A stretch of DNA of 64,000 nt from Acidimicrobiales bacterium (GCA_020628865.1 JAHDEJ010000004.1:142103-206102); one strand, 5' to 3'; numbered from the stretch's first letter, positions 26,898 through 36,383 are shown. The notes: generated by a model from the sequence alone, not told the origin. A program made the numbers and translations.

Positions 26898-29309
26898 TCA
26901 ACCGATTCCTGCAACCAGCGTGCCGACGCGCTGGCGTCGACCGTCTGCATCCAGCGCATTGATCGTGAACACCGCCCGGAGGGGATCGCCGTGCTCGCTG
27001 AGGTCGATGGGTCCGGATCGGCCGTCGTAGTCGATGTCCACTCCGTCGCGGATGAGATCCCGACAGTCGACGAAGGTGGTGCATTTCGTGCCACCTGCCG
27101 TGATCTCCTGGAGCCATCCGCCGATGTCGGTCCCGGTGTCGGAGCCAGCGGCTTCCGCTGCCAGTGCCACGACGATTGTGGTGTCGTAGGCAGTCAGCGC
27201 CTGACCCCAGAAGCGCAGCAGTGGCTCTTCGGCCTTGAGCAGGGCCACGAAGTCCGGGTCGTCGACCTCAGGTTCGTAGCCGCTGAAGGCGCCCTTCAGT
27301 CCCGCCAGCGAGCCTTCGTCCTCGAAGCGGCGGGCAAGGAGGTTTGTGACGCTGCTGACGTCTGCGTAGTAGGCGGTCGTGTCCATCGTCATTCCCGCGG
27401 CGAACAGGTCGCGGAGGATGGCTTCGACCTGATCGTCGAAGCCGAACACTGCGACTGCGTCGGGCCTGGCCGCGATCACGTCGCTGAGCAGGTTGGCGCG
27501 GAGTTGCTCGTCGAGAACCCGGTTGATGTCGTAGTCGACCCGGGCGACTGCCGTTCCGCCGAGCTCCTCGAACGTCGTCGCAGTCTGATCGAGCATCTCG
27601 TCGCGGAAGATGGCGCTGTCGGAGATCACTGCTGCTGTGCGGTGTCCGTCGTCGAACATCAGCTGGCCGATCGCCGCACCCTCCAACACGTTGTGGCTCG
27701 CGAACCCGAACCACCAGTCGGAGTCCCAGGAGGCATGTTCGTGTGGAGCCGTCGGCTGGATCGAAAGCAGGGGCACCGACGTCAGTTCGGCCAGTTGGAT
27801 GATCTCGAGGGACTCGCCGGACACCGACATGATGACGTCGGCGCCTTCACCGCGGAGGTCCTGGAATCGGCCGAACAGCCCTTCGCGCTCGCTCTTTGTG
27901 TCGGCTTCCTCGTATTCGACGGGTTCGCCCAGGACACCGCCGGCTGCGTTGATCTCGTCCACCGCGACACGTATCGCGGTCGCTGGCGCGGGACCGGTGA
28001 ATTCGGATGTTCCGGTGAAGGGAAGGGCGGCGCCGATTCGGAGGATGCCATCGGGGGGAGCAGGGTCGGCCCCGCCAGCGAGGGCCGCGGGCGCCACGGT
28101 CGTGCCCGGCGCGGCAGTGGTTGGTGGAGTCGTGGTGGTCGTTTCGGCAACGGTGGTCGTGGTCGACGGTGTGGTCGTGGTCTCGGCGACATCGTCTGCT
28201 GCGCCGGCACTGTCGTCGGTGGTCGTGTCGTCGGCCACGGCCAGAACCTCGGTCGTGGGTTCGTCGTCGCTGCCTGATCCGAGCGTGAATGCCAGACCGC
28301 CGAGAAGCACCACGGAAGCTGCCACGGCGATCGCGATGATTCCGCGTCGTTTCGTTGGTGTCGCCTGCGGCGCCGTGATGATGTCCGATGGCTTCGAGGC
28401 TGTCGGACGCTGCGAAGGTGGGAGGCGGTCGGTGGTGGGCCCGCCCGGTTCGTTCGCTCGGCGGAGTTCCTCACTCATGACGTCGGGACGAGCGACGGTC
28501 GAGTCGGGGTCGGCGACAACCGCGTGCAATTGCTCGACGAACGCGGGTGCGCTTGGCGTGCGTTCGCCCGGTTCCTTCGCCATGGATTCTTCGATCGCCG
28601 CGACGGTCGCCGGCGGTGTCCCGTCGGGAAGGTCGGCGACCGGTACGGGGTCGGTCAGGATTCGGCGCATGGTCGACATGGCACCACCGGCGCCGTCTCG
28701 GCTGAACGGTGCCCGGCCGCTCAACATTGCCAGCAGGGTGGCCCCCAGCGCGTAGACGTCGGCCCCCTCACCGGGTTCCGTGTCCTCGAACCGCTCCGGG
28801 GCGGAGAAGCTCGGGGTCAGCATCGTCGCCGAGAACTCGGCGGTGCTCTCCATGAACTCCGCAATGCCGAAGTCGGCCAGAAACGGCGTGCCCGCCTCGT
28901 CGAGCAGGATGTTCGCGGGTTTGATGTCGAGATGGAGCACGCCGTGCGAGTGGGCAGCTGCGACCGCGGCAGCAACCGTGGAGATGACCACGACTGCCTC
29001 GTCGTGATCCCACTGCGCTCCCTGGTCCAAACGGTCCTGCACCGAACCTGCGTAGAGCGGCATGACGAGGAACGGTTCATCGGCAGCGGTGACTCCGCTG
29101 GCGTGGATTGTGGCGATGTTGTCGATACCGATGAGCCGTTCCATCGCACGTCGCTCACGCTCAAATCTTCGGACGACGGCCTCGCCGCCGATGCGAAGCA
29201 CCTTCACGGCCACCGCCACGCCATCGGCGTCGACACCTCGATACACGTGCGCGTTTGCCGCCGCTGCCAGAAGTTCGAGGTTCGTGACCCCGAAGATCTG
29301 CGGCGTCAC
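26898..29309 (-). CDS. Receptor Ser/Thr kinase with extracellular branched-chain-type periplasmic-binding domain
   Basis: An 803-residue membrane kinase. The N-terminal Hanks kinase has Lys36 (VAVKV), catalytic HLDIKPAN (Asp128, Asn133) and DFG at 146-148. Its Gly-rich loop is degenerate (AAAANAHVYRG). One transmembrane helix at 323-343 follows a juxtamembrane linker. A Thr-rich linker (about 350-410) leads to a 380-residue ligand-binding fold like Leu/Ile/Val-binding proteins (RIGAALPFTGTSEFTG, INAAGGVLGEPVEYEEADT). The kinase would be cytoplasmic and the sensor outside. The ligand is unknown, though amino-acid-like molecules are typical of the fold. Confidence 0.85.
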   Translation of the reverse strand: MTPQIFGVTNLELLAAAANAHVYRGVDADGVAVAVKVLRIGGEAVVRRFERERRAMERLIGIDNIATIHASGVTAADEPFLVMPLYAGSVQDRLDQGAQWDHDEAVVVISTVAAAVAAAHSHGVLHLDIKPANILLDEAGTPFLADFGIAEFMESTAEFSATMLTPSFSAPERFEDTEPGEGADVYALGATLLAMLSGRAPFSRDGAGGAMSTMRRILTDPVPVADLPDGTPPATVAAIEESMAKEPGERTPSAPAFVEQLHAVVADPDSTVARPDVMSEELRRANEPGGPTTDRLPPSQRPTASKPSDIITAPQATPTKRRGIIAIAVAASVVLLGGLAFTLGSGSDDEPTTEVLAVADDTTTDDSAGAADDVAETTTTPSTTTTVAETTTTTPPTTAAPGTTVAPAALAGGADPAPPDGILRIGAALPFTGTSEFTGPAPATAIRVAVDEINAAGGVLGEPVEYEEADTKSEREGLFGRFQDLRGEGADVIMSVSGESLEIIQLAELTSVPLLSIQPTAPHEHASWDSDWWFGFASHNVLEGAAIGQLMFDDGHRTAAVISDSAIFRDEMLDQTATTFEELGGTAVARVDYDINRVLDEQLRANLLSDVIAARPDAVAVFGFDDQVEAILRDLFAAGMTMDTTAYYADVSSVTNLLARRFEDEGSLAGLKGAFSGYEPEVDDPDFVALLKAEEPLLRFWGQALTAYDTTIVVALAAEAAGSDTGTDIGGWLQEITAGGTKCTTFVDCRDLIRDGVDIDYDGRSGPIDLSEHGDPLRAVFTINALDADGRRQRVGTLVAGIG

Positions 29310-29362
29310 GAACGAACCCCTCTTCCCGCTGCTCCCACCATGGCCGGATGGTAGTCAGGGAT

Positions 29363-29406
29363 CCCCTTCGGCGCCACCGGCCCATGATCCGGTGACGCCG
29401 CAGGGG
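29363..29406 (-). terminator. Strong interrupted hairpin between metY and the kinase gene
   Basis: Arms CCCCT-tc-GGCGCCACCGG (29363-29380) and CCGGTGACGCC-gc-AGGGG (29389-29406) pair as an 11-base stem with one wobble, a two-base internal loop and a further five base pairs. It lies just past the metY stop codon. There is no U-tract, as is common for high-GC terminators. It probably separates metY from the kinase transcript. Confidence 0.6.
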
Positions 29407-29410
29407 TGAA

Positions 29411-30721
29411 TCACACGGCGGCGAATCCCGCTTCGAGGTCGGCGATGATGTCGTCGATCGTCTCGAGGCCGACGGACAGCCGGACGAGCCCGGGGCGCAC
29501 ACCGCTGGCCGCCTGCTCTGCCTCGGTCAGCTGGCTGTGCGTGGTGCTGGCCGGGTGGATGACGAGGCTGCGCACGTCGCCGATGTTCGCGACGTGGCTG
29601 TGCAGGTCGAGTGCGCCCACGAACGTCTGGCCGGCTTCGACGCCGCCGACGATGTCGAAGGCGACGATCGAGCCGTGGCCGCGTCCGCCGCCCAACTCGG
29701 TTGCGCGATCGTGCCACTTCGACGAAGGCAGGCCGGCGAAGTGCACGGCTTCGACCTTCGGGTGGCCCTCGAGGAAGTCGGCGACGGCCTGGGCGTTCGA
29801 GAAGTGCCGTTCCATGCGAAGGCTCAGGGTTTCGACGCCCTGGAGGAACTGGAAGGCGTTGAACGGCGACACGGCCGGCCCGAGGTCGCGCAGGAGCTGC
29901 ACGCGTGCCTTGATGATGTAGCTGCCGGGGCCGAGCGCTGACCAGTACGGCAGGCCGTGGTAGCTGGGGTCGGGCTCGGTGAGGCTCGGGTGCTTGCCGC
30001 TGGCGCCGAAGTCGAAGGTGCCGCCGTCGAGGATGACGCCGCCGATGGACGTGCCGTGACCGCCGATGAACTTCGTTGCCGAGTGCACGATGATGTCGGC
30101 GCCGTGTTCGAACGGGCGGATCAGGTAGGGCGTCGCCACGGTGTTGTCGACGATCAGGGGAACGTTGTTCGCATGCGCCACATCGGACACACCCTTGATG
30201 TCGAGGACGTTGGCCTTCGGGTTACCGATGGTCTCGGCGTAGAACGCCTTGGTGTTCGGCTGGACCGCTGCGGCCCACGCATCGAGGTCGTCCGGATCGT
30301 CGACGAACGTCGTGGTGATGCCCATCTTCGGAAGGGTGTGGTGCAGCAGGTTGTACGAGCCGCCGTAGAGCGCCGAAGCGGAAACGATGTGGTCACCGGC
30401 CTCGGCGAGGTTGAGGATCGCAAGCGTCTCGGCGGCCTGACCGCTCGACACGACGAGAGCACCGGGGAGGCCGACGGCCGTCGTGACGGCGCCTTCGAGT
30501 GCGGCGAGGCGTGCCTCGAGCACACCCTGCGTCGGGTTCATGATGCGGGTGTAGATGTTGCCGATCTCGGCCAGTGCAAACAGGTTCTGGGCATGTTCTG
30601 CGCTGTTGAAGACGAACGACGTCGTCTGGTGGATGGGAACGGCGCGGGATCCGCTGCCGGGATCCGGTTCCTGTCCGGCGTGAATCTGCTGTGTTTCGAA
30701 GCCCCACTCGGCCATGGTCAT
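29411..30721 (-). CDS. metY: O-acetylhomoserine sulfhydrylase (PLP enzyme)
   Basis: A 436-residue Cys/Met-metabolism PLP enzyme. Features include IGNIYTRIMNPTQ, SSGQAAETLAILNLA, ETIGNPKANVLD, and the PLP-lysine motif SATKFIGGHGTSIGG. The extended length and SLIIHPAS-type C-terminus (SLVIHPASTTHSQL) fit OAH sulfhydrylases over cystathionine gamma-synthase. It makes homocysteine from O-acetylhomoserine and sulfide. ATG at 30721 has AAGGTGAG just upstream. I looked for a SAM riboswitch in the leader and did not find one. Confidence 0.9.
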   Translation of the reverse strand: MTMAEWGFETQQIHAGQEPDPGSGSRAVPIHQTTSFVFNSAEHAQNLFALAEIGNIYTRIMNPTQGVLEARLAALEGAVTTAVGLPGALVVSSGQAAETLAILNLAEAGDHIVSASALYGGSYNLLHHTLPKMGITTTFVDDPDDLDAWAAAVQPNTKAFYAETIGNPKANVLDIKGVSDVAHANNVPLIVDNTVATPYLIRPFEHGADIIVHSATKFIGGHGTSIGGVILDGGTFDFGASGKHPSLTEPDPSYHGLPYWSALGPGSYIIKARVQLLRDLGPAVSPFNAFQFLQGVETLSLRMERHFSNAQAVADFLEGHPKVEAVHFAGLPSSKWHDRATELGGGRGHGSIVAFDIVGGVEAGQTFVGALDLHSHVANIGDVRSLVIHPASTTHSQLTEAEQAASGVRPGLVRLSVGLETIDDIIADLEAGFAAV

Positions 30722-30846
30722 CTCACCTTCTTGTCGTCAGGACGTCTGACTGGAGATCGACACTAGGAACGCAACGACGAGGCCACCAGACAACTCGTGC
30801 GATTGGTCTGGCTTTTTGGTCCGGTCAAACGGACGTAAATGTCCGG

Positions 30847-31734
30847 CTACCCGGCCGGGCAGCCCCAGAGGTCGGTCGCCACGCCGGGCACCCAGCCGAT
30901 ACTGCGGTAGAGGTGGCCTGATGCGGGGTTGTCCGGTTCATACCCGATCGACACCCGCTCGGCGCCGAGCTCGGCGACACGCTCGAGACCCGTTGTCAGC
31001 AGGTGGCGGGACAGACCGCGGCCCTGATGTGCGTCGAGGGTACGGACCGGCTCGACGACACCGATCGATGTCGTCGGATCGAACCAGAACATCGCGTGCG
31101 CAGCCTGATCGCCGCCGGAATCGATCACGAGGAGGTCGAGATCGGCCCGGTAGAGCGACCCCTGCTGCAGGCGTTCTTCGAACGCAGCCCCGGTCGAATG
31201 GGCCATGTGGTGCTCGCCATCCATCTCGGCACGCGACCGCAGCGCATAGCCCTCGGCCAGCTCGGTCACCGGTTGGCGGTCATCGATGTCCAGCCAGGCT
31301 TCGATGACCGCGGGTTCCTGCAATGCTCCACCGCGACCCGTCAGCCACTGCTGCAACACGACATCGTCGGACGCAACCTCGAGTTCGACGGCGCCGAACC
31401 CCAGGCTTGCCGCATGTGCCAACGCCCGCTCGGCCACGGAGTGCACGATCTCGGCTGAGGCATCGGGCAGCGTGAACAGGCAGAGCATCGGCTCGCTGTA
31501 GACCAGTGAACCGTTCTCCGAAAAGTCGTTCAGCACAGCGGCGGCGACAGGTCGGTCATCGTCGTCGAACCAGAAGAGTTGGTCGAGATCGTCGGTCGAT
31601 CGGGGGCGCGCCCACCAGAACTGCAACTCGGCCGCCTGGTAGATGCCGTAGGTGGGGTGGGCCTGCCGCTGCCGCTGCAGCAGCTCGGTCACCGCATGCA
31701 AATAGTCGATTCCGGATCGCGTTTCTTCCTTCAT
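30847..31734 (-). CDS. GNAT-family N-acetyltransferase (two-domain)
   Basis: A 295-residue protein. The C-terminal half has acetyl-CoA-binding motif A (VVEPVRTLDAHQGRGLSRHL; QGRGLS matches the Q/RxxGxG/A loop) and a following YRSIGW typical of GNAT. The N-terminal half looks like a second, degenerate GNAT fold, as in mycothiol-synthase-like proteins. Substrate unknown. It ends 125 bases before metY in the same direction. Confidence 0.75.
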   Translation of the reverse strand: MKEETRSGIDYLHAVTELLQRQRQAHPTYGIYQAAELQFWWARPRSTDDLDQLFWFDDDDRPVAAAVLNDFSENGSLVYSEPMLCLFTLPDASAEIVHSVAERALAHAASLGFGAVELEVASDDVVLQQWLTGRGGALQEPAVIEAWLDIDDRQPVTELAEGYALRSRAEMDGEHHMAHSTGAAFEERLQQGSLYRADLDLLVIDSGGDQAAHAMFWFDPTTSIGVVEPVRTLDAHQGRGLSRHLLTTGLERVAELGAERVSIGYEPDNPASGHLYRSIGWVPGVATDLWGCPAG

Positions 31735-31863
31735 GGCTCCCCCTGCGGCAATGGGACGAATCTAGTGATCGGCCCTGCTGCGGTGGCATCGTGTCCGACT
31801 TGGTAGACGCCGCCACGGCGACGGTTCGAGGTTGTGCCAGCTTGTCTCTTCCGTTGCGGACCG

Positions 31864-32307
31864 TCATCGCCGCGAACGTCGCGCGGCATGAAACAGGAGT
31901 CGAAGAACGGCAAACGCCGCGAGTGGGATTCCAAAAAGAACGAGGAATCCACCACCGATGTTGGCGCCGTCCGAGTCGTCGTGAGTGGCGAACGAAAGCC
32001 ACGCCGTTGCGAGCGTGATGAACGCAGTCAGAGCGATTGCGATGTCCAAGCTGATCGAGCGTACGACCCAATCTCGGGCCGGGCGGATCGCATAGACGAC
32101 GGTTGCCACGATCGTCGGCGAGAGGAGAACGAGCAGACCCAGCCCAGTCGGACCCGCGGGAGTCTCGAGTCGGTCCTCGCCGAAAGCAGCCGACGCGAGA
32201 GCCCACGGGATGATGCCGAGCGGAGGCATCACCGTGACGATCAAGACTGTGCCGAAGAACAGAAGATGCGGACCGACCACTCGAGCAACGTCGACCGGCG
32301 ACCTCAT
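31864..32307 (-). CDS. Four-helix membrane protein, unknown
   Basis: A 147-residue protein with four predicted transmembrane helices (about 12-34, 55-75, 86-108 and 119-139) and a basic C-terminus AARRSRR. No family is recognised. It ends 129 bases before the acetyltransferase start and follows the polyprenyl synthase with only six bases between. That suggests cotranscription with isoprenoid synthesis. Confidence 0.6.
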   Translation of the reverse strand: MRSPVDVARVVGPHLLFFGTVLIVTVMPPLGIIPWALASAAFGEDRLETPAGPTGLGLLVLLSPTIVATVVYAIRPARDWVVRSISLDIAIALTAFITLATAWLSFATHDDSDGANIGGGFLVLFGIPLAAFAVLRLLFHAARRSRR

Positions 32308-32313
32308 GGGCCC

Positions 32314-33309
32314 CTACAGGACGAGGCGTTCCACGCGCTCGACGAGGTGGTCGGCTGCGGCCTTGAGAGCGGAGCCACCGGCGGAGTCGGCCATGGGGAG
32401 GAGGGCGTCGGTGGCCTGGTTGGCGTGGCGACGGGCGTCGGCGTGGGCGCTCTGCAGTGCGCCGCTCTGGCGGACGAGCTCTCGGGCTTCGTCCCGAGCG
32501 GTCGTGTCGATGGGGCGGCCGAGCAGTCGGCGCAGGTCGGAGCCGACTTCGCCGTGGGCCATCGCCCGGATGACGGGGAGGGTGTAGACGCCCTCGATCA
32601 TGTCGTTGCCGGCCGGCTTGCCGAGTTCTTCGTCCGTGGCGGTGAGGTCGAGGATGTCGTCGACGATCTGGAAGGCGAGGCCATAGCTGCGGCCGAACAC
32701 GGTGAGGGCGTCGATGCGATCCCGGTCCAGCCCGCCGACGATGCCGCCGATTCGGGTGGCCGCCGCGAGCAACGATGCGGTCTTGCCGTCGATCGACTTG
32801 AGATACGACTCCTCGGTGCGGTCGACGTTGTAGACGTATTCGAGTTCACGGATCTGGCCGTCGCAGAGCTGGCTGATCGTGCTGGCCAGCAGGCCGGCAA
32901 CCTCGGTTCCGAGCGAGGCGGCGATTTCGGATGCTCGTCCCAACAGGAAGTCCCCGGCCAGGATCGCCTGTTGGTTGCCCCACTTCGAGTTCACGCTCTC
33001 GACGGTGCGACGGGTCTCGGCCGAATCCATGACGTCGTCGTGGTAGAGCGACCCCTGATGGACGAGCTCGACGGCGATGGCGCCCATGATCACGTCGTGT
33101 TCAGCGGGGGCGAAGTCGGTCGATGCCGCTGCGGCGGCCGTGATGCAGAACCCGGGGCGAACCCGCTTTCCGCCGGCCGAAATCAGGTGTGCGGCAATCT
33201 GTTCGAGCAGCTTGTTGTCGGTCTCTACCGCACGAAGCAGTTCGCCTTCGACCCGATCGAGGTCGGCGGCGAGGCTCGGCACATGCTCGAGGGGATTGGT
33301 GGTGGCCAC
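32314..33309 (-). CDS. Polyprenyl diphosphate synthase
   Basis: A 331-residue trans-isoprenyl diphosphate synthase. The first Asp-rich motif DDVMD with following Arg residues, GNQQAILAGDFLLGRA, KTASLLAA and the second Asp-rich motif DDILD are present. Such enzymes extend farnesyl or geranylgeranyl diphosphate to the long side chain of menaquinone; chain length cannot be read from sequence here. It is divergent from clpC. Confidence 0.88.
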   Translation of the reverse strand: MATTNPLEHVPSLAADLDRVEGELLRAVETDNKLLEQIAAHLISAGGKRVRPGFCITAAAAASTDFAPAEHDVIMGAIAVELVHQGSLYHDDVMDSAETRRTVESVNSKWGNQQAILAGDFLLGRASEIAASLGTEVAGLLASTISQLCDGQIRELEYVYNVDRTEESYLKSIDGKTASLLAAATRIGGIVGGLDRDRIDALTVFGRSYGLAFQIVDDILDLTATDEELGKPAGNDMIEGVYTLPVIRAMAHGEVGSDLRRLLGRPIDTTARDEARELVRQSGALQSAHADARRHANQATDALLPMADSAGGSALKAAADHLVERVERLVL

Positions 33310-33609
33310 GACTCCAATGTACGGAACGGTCGTTGCCGACGGCGAACCGATCCGGCCGAACTTGTCGGAATCTTCACCTCGACCCGGCCGCCGGATTCCT
33401 GCCGCTTTTGTGGGTCCAACGGCTCACCGGACGGGTTTTCCTGCCGAAGGGAATTACCGAGCACGTACGGCGTTGTTTCCAGTCTGTCCTGAACAATTTG
33501 GGGCCACACGACCGGAAACATCCGTCCGAACGTGTGCTGTCGGGCCTGCTGGCTAGACTCGGCACAACAAGGTCGCAGACTCGAGAGACAAGTCGCAGAG
33601 GAGAATTCG
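33310..33609 (+). promoter_or_regulatory. Intergenic region with clpC promoters
   Basis: A 300-base divergent region between the polyprenyl synthase and clpC with no gene of its own. It carries a SigR-type promoter (listed separately), a TAGACT -10-like hexamer at 33554-33559 that could be a housekeeping promoter, and the 19-base sequence at 33410-33428 shared with the 12.9 kb divergent region. The clpC ribosome-binding site AGGAGA lies five bases before its TTG start. Confidence 0.55.
33449..33474 (+). promoter_or_regulatory. SigR-type promoter of clpC
   Basis: GGGAAT at 33449-33454, 17 bases, then GTT at 33472-33474 (preceded by C). This matches the SigR/SigH consensus as well as any natural site can, with the same 17-base spacing as the site at 126-150. 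ClpC and other Clp proteases are SigR targets in Streptomyces. It links the sigR-rsrA pair in this window to proteolysis of oxidised proteins. Confidence 0.7.
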
Positions 33610-36159
33610 TTGTTCGAGAGATTCACCGATCGAGCTCGCAGAGTCGTGGTGCTGGCGCAGGAAGAAGCTCGCCTGCTCAACCACAACTACATCGGCACGG
33701 AGCACATCCTGCTCGGCCTCATCCATGAGGGTGAGGGTGTCGCTGCCAAGGCGCTCGAATCCCTGGGAATCTCGCTGGAGGCGGTCCGGAGCCAGGTCGA
33801 GGAGATCATCGGCCAGGGCGGTTCGTCCCCAAGCGGGCACATTCCCTTCACCCCCCGGGCCAAGAAGGTCCTCGAGCTGTCATTGCGCGAAGCGCTCCAG
33901 CTCGGCCACAACTACATCGGCACGGAGCACATCCTGCTCGGCCTCATCCGCGAGGGTGAAGGTGTCGCCGCTCAGGTGCTCGTGAAGCTCGGCGCAGATC
34001 TGTCCCGGGTTCGCCAGCAGGTCATCCAGCTGCTCTCCGGCTACTCGGGCCCCGGCGGCGCATCGTCGTCCGGTTCTGCCCCGTCGGGCGAGAAGGCCGG
34101 CGCCACCTCCGGTGGCAGCGGTGGCGAGAGCGGCTCCGGTTCGCTCGTGCTCGACCAGTTCGGTCGCAACCTCACGCAGGTCGCTCGCGACAAGGGTCTC
34201 GACCCCGTCGTCGGCCGGTCCAAGGAGACCGAGCGCGTCATGCAGGTGCTGAGCCGCCGTTCGAAGAACAACCCGGTGCTCATCGGCGAGCCCGGTGTTG
34301 GCAAGACCGCCATCGTCGAGGGCCTCGCTCAGGCGATCGCGTCGGACAACGTGCCGGACACGATTCGAAACAAGCAGCTCTACACGTTGGATCTCGGCGC
34401 ACTCGTCGCCGGTTCCCGCTACCGCGGCGATTTCGAGGAACGACTCAAGAAGGTCCTCAAGGAGATCAAGACCCGCGGCGACATCATCCTCTTCATCGAC
34501 GAGATCCACACCCTCGTCGGTGCCGGTGCTGCCGAAGGCGCCATCGATGCGGCCTCCATCCTCAAGCCCATGCTGGCCCGAGGCGAGTTGCAGACCATCG
34601 GCGCCACGACGCTCGACGAGTACCGCAAGCACCTGGAGAAGGACGCCGCGCTCGAGCGCCGTTTCCAGCCGGTGAAGGTCGAAGAGCCGTCGGTTGCCCA
34701 CACGATTGAGATCCTCAAGGGTCTGCGTGAGCGCTACGAGGAGCATCACCGGGTCACCATCACCGACCAGGCGCTCGTCGCTGCGGCCAACCTGGCCGAC
34801 CGCTACATCTCGGACCGGTTCCTTCCGGACAAGGCGATCGACCTCATCGATGAGGCTGGTTCCCGTCTGCGCATCAAGCGCATGGACACGCCGCCGGAGT
34901 ACAAGGAGATCGAAGCCGAGATCGCCGACGTCGTTCGTCAGAAGAAGACGGCCGTCGAAGAGCAGCAGTTCGAAGAAGCCGGTCGCCTCCGCGATCGGGA
35001 GAAGGAACTGCTCGCCAAGCGCGAAGAGGTCGAAGCCGAGATCAAGGCATCGGGCACCGACCTGTTCGACGAGGTCGATGAAGAGGCCATTGCCGAGGTG
35101 CTCTCGCTGTGGACCGGCATTCCCGTCTACAAGCTCACCGAGGAAGAGACGCAGAAGCTCCTCCGCATGGAAGACGAGCTGCACAAGCGGGTCATCGGTC
35201 AGGAAGACGCCATCAAGGCCGTCAGCCAGGCGATCCGTCGTACCCGTGCCGGCCTCAAGGACCCGAAGCGTCCGTCTGGCTCGTTCATCTTCCTGGGCCC
35301 GTCGGGCGTCGGTAAGACCGAGCTCGCCAAGACCCTCGCCGAGTTCCTATTCGGCGACGAGGATGCCCTCATCAGCCTCGACATGTCCGAGTACATGGAG
35401 AAGCACACGGTCAGCCGTCTCGTCGGCTCGCCTCCCGGTTACGTCGGTTACGACGAGGGTGGCCAGCTCACCGAGGCCGTTCGCCGCAAGCCGTTCTCCG
35501 TCGTGCTCTTCGACGAGATCGAAAAGGGCCACCCGGACGTCTTCAACACGCTCCTGCAGATCCTCGAAGAGGGTCGTCTCACCGACTCGCAGGGCCGCTC
35601 GGTCGACTTCCGCAACACCGTCCTCATCATGACCTCCAACCTCGGAACCCGTGATCTCCGCAAGGCGAACACGGGCTTCATGAAGGCCGACGAGGCCATC
35701 TCCTACGAACGTATGAAGGAGAAGGTCAACGACGCCCTCAAGGAGCACTTCCGTCCGGAGTTCCTGAACCGCATCGACGACACCATCGTCTTCCACGAGC
35801 TGAGCCAGCCCGAGGTGCGCCAGATCGTCGACCTGATGATCAAGCGTGTCGCCACGCAGATGGCCGCTCAGGGAATGGGCCTCGAGCTCACCGATGCTGC
35901 AAAGGATTTCGTCTCGGTCAAGGGCTACGACCCGACACTGGGTGCCCGTCCGCTGCGTCGTGCGCTCCAGCGCCTCGTCGAGGATCCGCTTTCCGAGAAG
36001 CTCCTCTACAAGGAGTTCCGTGCCGGCGAGATCATCATCGTCGACATCGAGGACGACCCGGAGAACCCCGGCGAACAGCAGATCGTGTTCCGGGCCATCG
36101 AGGGCTTCGAGCCCCCGCCGGTCGAGGAACTCGAAGACAGCGAAAAAGCCCAGGTGTGA
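33610..36159 (+). CDS. clpC: ATP-dependent Clp protease ATPase subunit ClpC
   Basis: An 849-residue HSP100 unfoldase feeding ClpP. The start is TTG at 33610, giving the conserved (M)[21 protein letters not shown]-terminus with AGGAGA upstream; the frame is open further upstream but only into the promoter. Two Clp-N repeats (about 1-145), AAA1 with GEPGVGKT, a UVR coiled middle domain (about 420-460) and AAA2 with GPSGVGKT are present. An Ala/Ser/Gly-rich linker separates Clp-N and AAA1. A SigR-type promoter precedes it and a series of hairpins follows. Confidence 0.95.
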   Translation: MFERFTDRARRVVVLAQEEARLLNHNYIGTEHILLGLIHEGEGVAAKALESLGISLEAVRSQVEEIIGQGGSSPSGHIPFTPRAKKVLELSLREALQLGHNYIGTEHILLGLIREGEGVAAQVLVKLGADLSRVRQQVIQLLSGYSGPGGASSSGSAPSGEKAGATSGGSGGESGSGSLVLDQFGRNLTQVARDKGLDPVVGRSKETERVMQVLSRRSKNNPVLIGEPGVGKTAIVEGLAQAIASDNVPDTIRNKQLYTLDLGALVAGSRYRGDFEERLKKVLKEIKTRGDIILFIDEIHTLVGAGAAEGAIDAASILKPMLARGELQTIGATTLDEYRKHLEKDAALERRFQPVKVEEPSVAHTIEILKGLRERYEEHHRVTITDQALVAAANLADRYISDRFLPDKAIDLIDEAGSRLRIKRMDTPPEYKEIEAEIADVVRQKKTAVEEQQFEEAGRLRDREKELLAKREEVEAEIKASGTDLFDEVDEEAIAEVLSLWTGIPVYKLTEEETQKLLRMEDELHKRVIGQEDAIKAVSQAIRRTRAGLKDPKRPSGSFIFLGPSGVGKTELAKTLAEFLFGDEDALISLDMSEYMEKHTVSRLVGSPPGYVGYDEGGQLTEAVRRKPFSVVLFDEIEKGHPDVFNTLLQILEEGRLTDSQGRSVDFRNTVLIMTSNLGTRDLRKANTGFMKADEAISYERMKEKVNDALKEHFRPEFLNRIDDTIVFHELSQPEVRQIVDLMIKRVATQMAAQGMGLELTDAAKDFVSVKGYDPTLGARPLRRALQRLVEDPLSEKLLYKEFRAGEIIIVDIEDDPENPGEQQIVFRAIEGFEPPPVEELEDSEKAQV

Positions 36160-36164
36160 TCGGG

Positions 36165-36301
36165 CAGTTCCGGCCGAAGGCCGGAACTGTGGAAGCGAAC
36201 GGAGTGAGCGGCGCTCGCTCACTACTCAAGTTCGGCTTCGCCGAACTTGGGCCGTTGGCGGCAATCTGAAGCGATGCCCCACCGCCCACGGCGGTGGGGC
36301 A
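36165..36301 (+). terminator. Four consecutive hairpins after clpC
   Basis: Perfect inverted repeats at 36165-36189 (11-base arms CAGTTCCGGCC), 36203-36223 (AGTGAGCG), 36228-36248 (AAGTTCGGC) and 36275-36301 (12-base arms TGCCCCACCGCC). Only the last is followed by T-rich sequence (TTCGTCGTTTTGG) and looks like a true intrinsic terminator. The other three may be RNA-stabilising or repeat-derived. No gene fits in 36160-36383. Confidence 0.7.
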
Positions 36302-36383
36302 TTCGTCGTTTTGGCGTTGCGATGGTGTGACGTCGGGGCGCTCAGTTTCCCCTCTGTTCGGGTAGCGCGTAGCTTTGGGCGCT

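Noticed and set aside
30722..30846. SAM riboswitch in the metY leader
   Set aside because: Only a short CCAGAC/GTCTGG stem is present; none of the conserved SAM-I, SAM-II or SAM-IV core sequences can be found.
31785..31845. tRNA-Leu-like stretch (CTTGGTAGACGC followed by GGTTCGAGG)
   Set aside because: D-loop-like and T-loop-like strings are present, but there is no anticodon arm, the T stem pairs poorly and the length is about 60 bases. Best explained as coincidence or a very degraded remnant.
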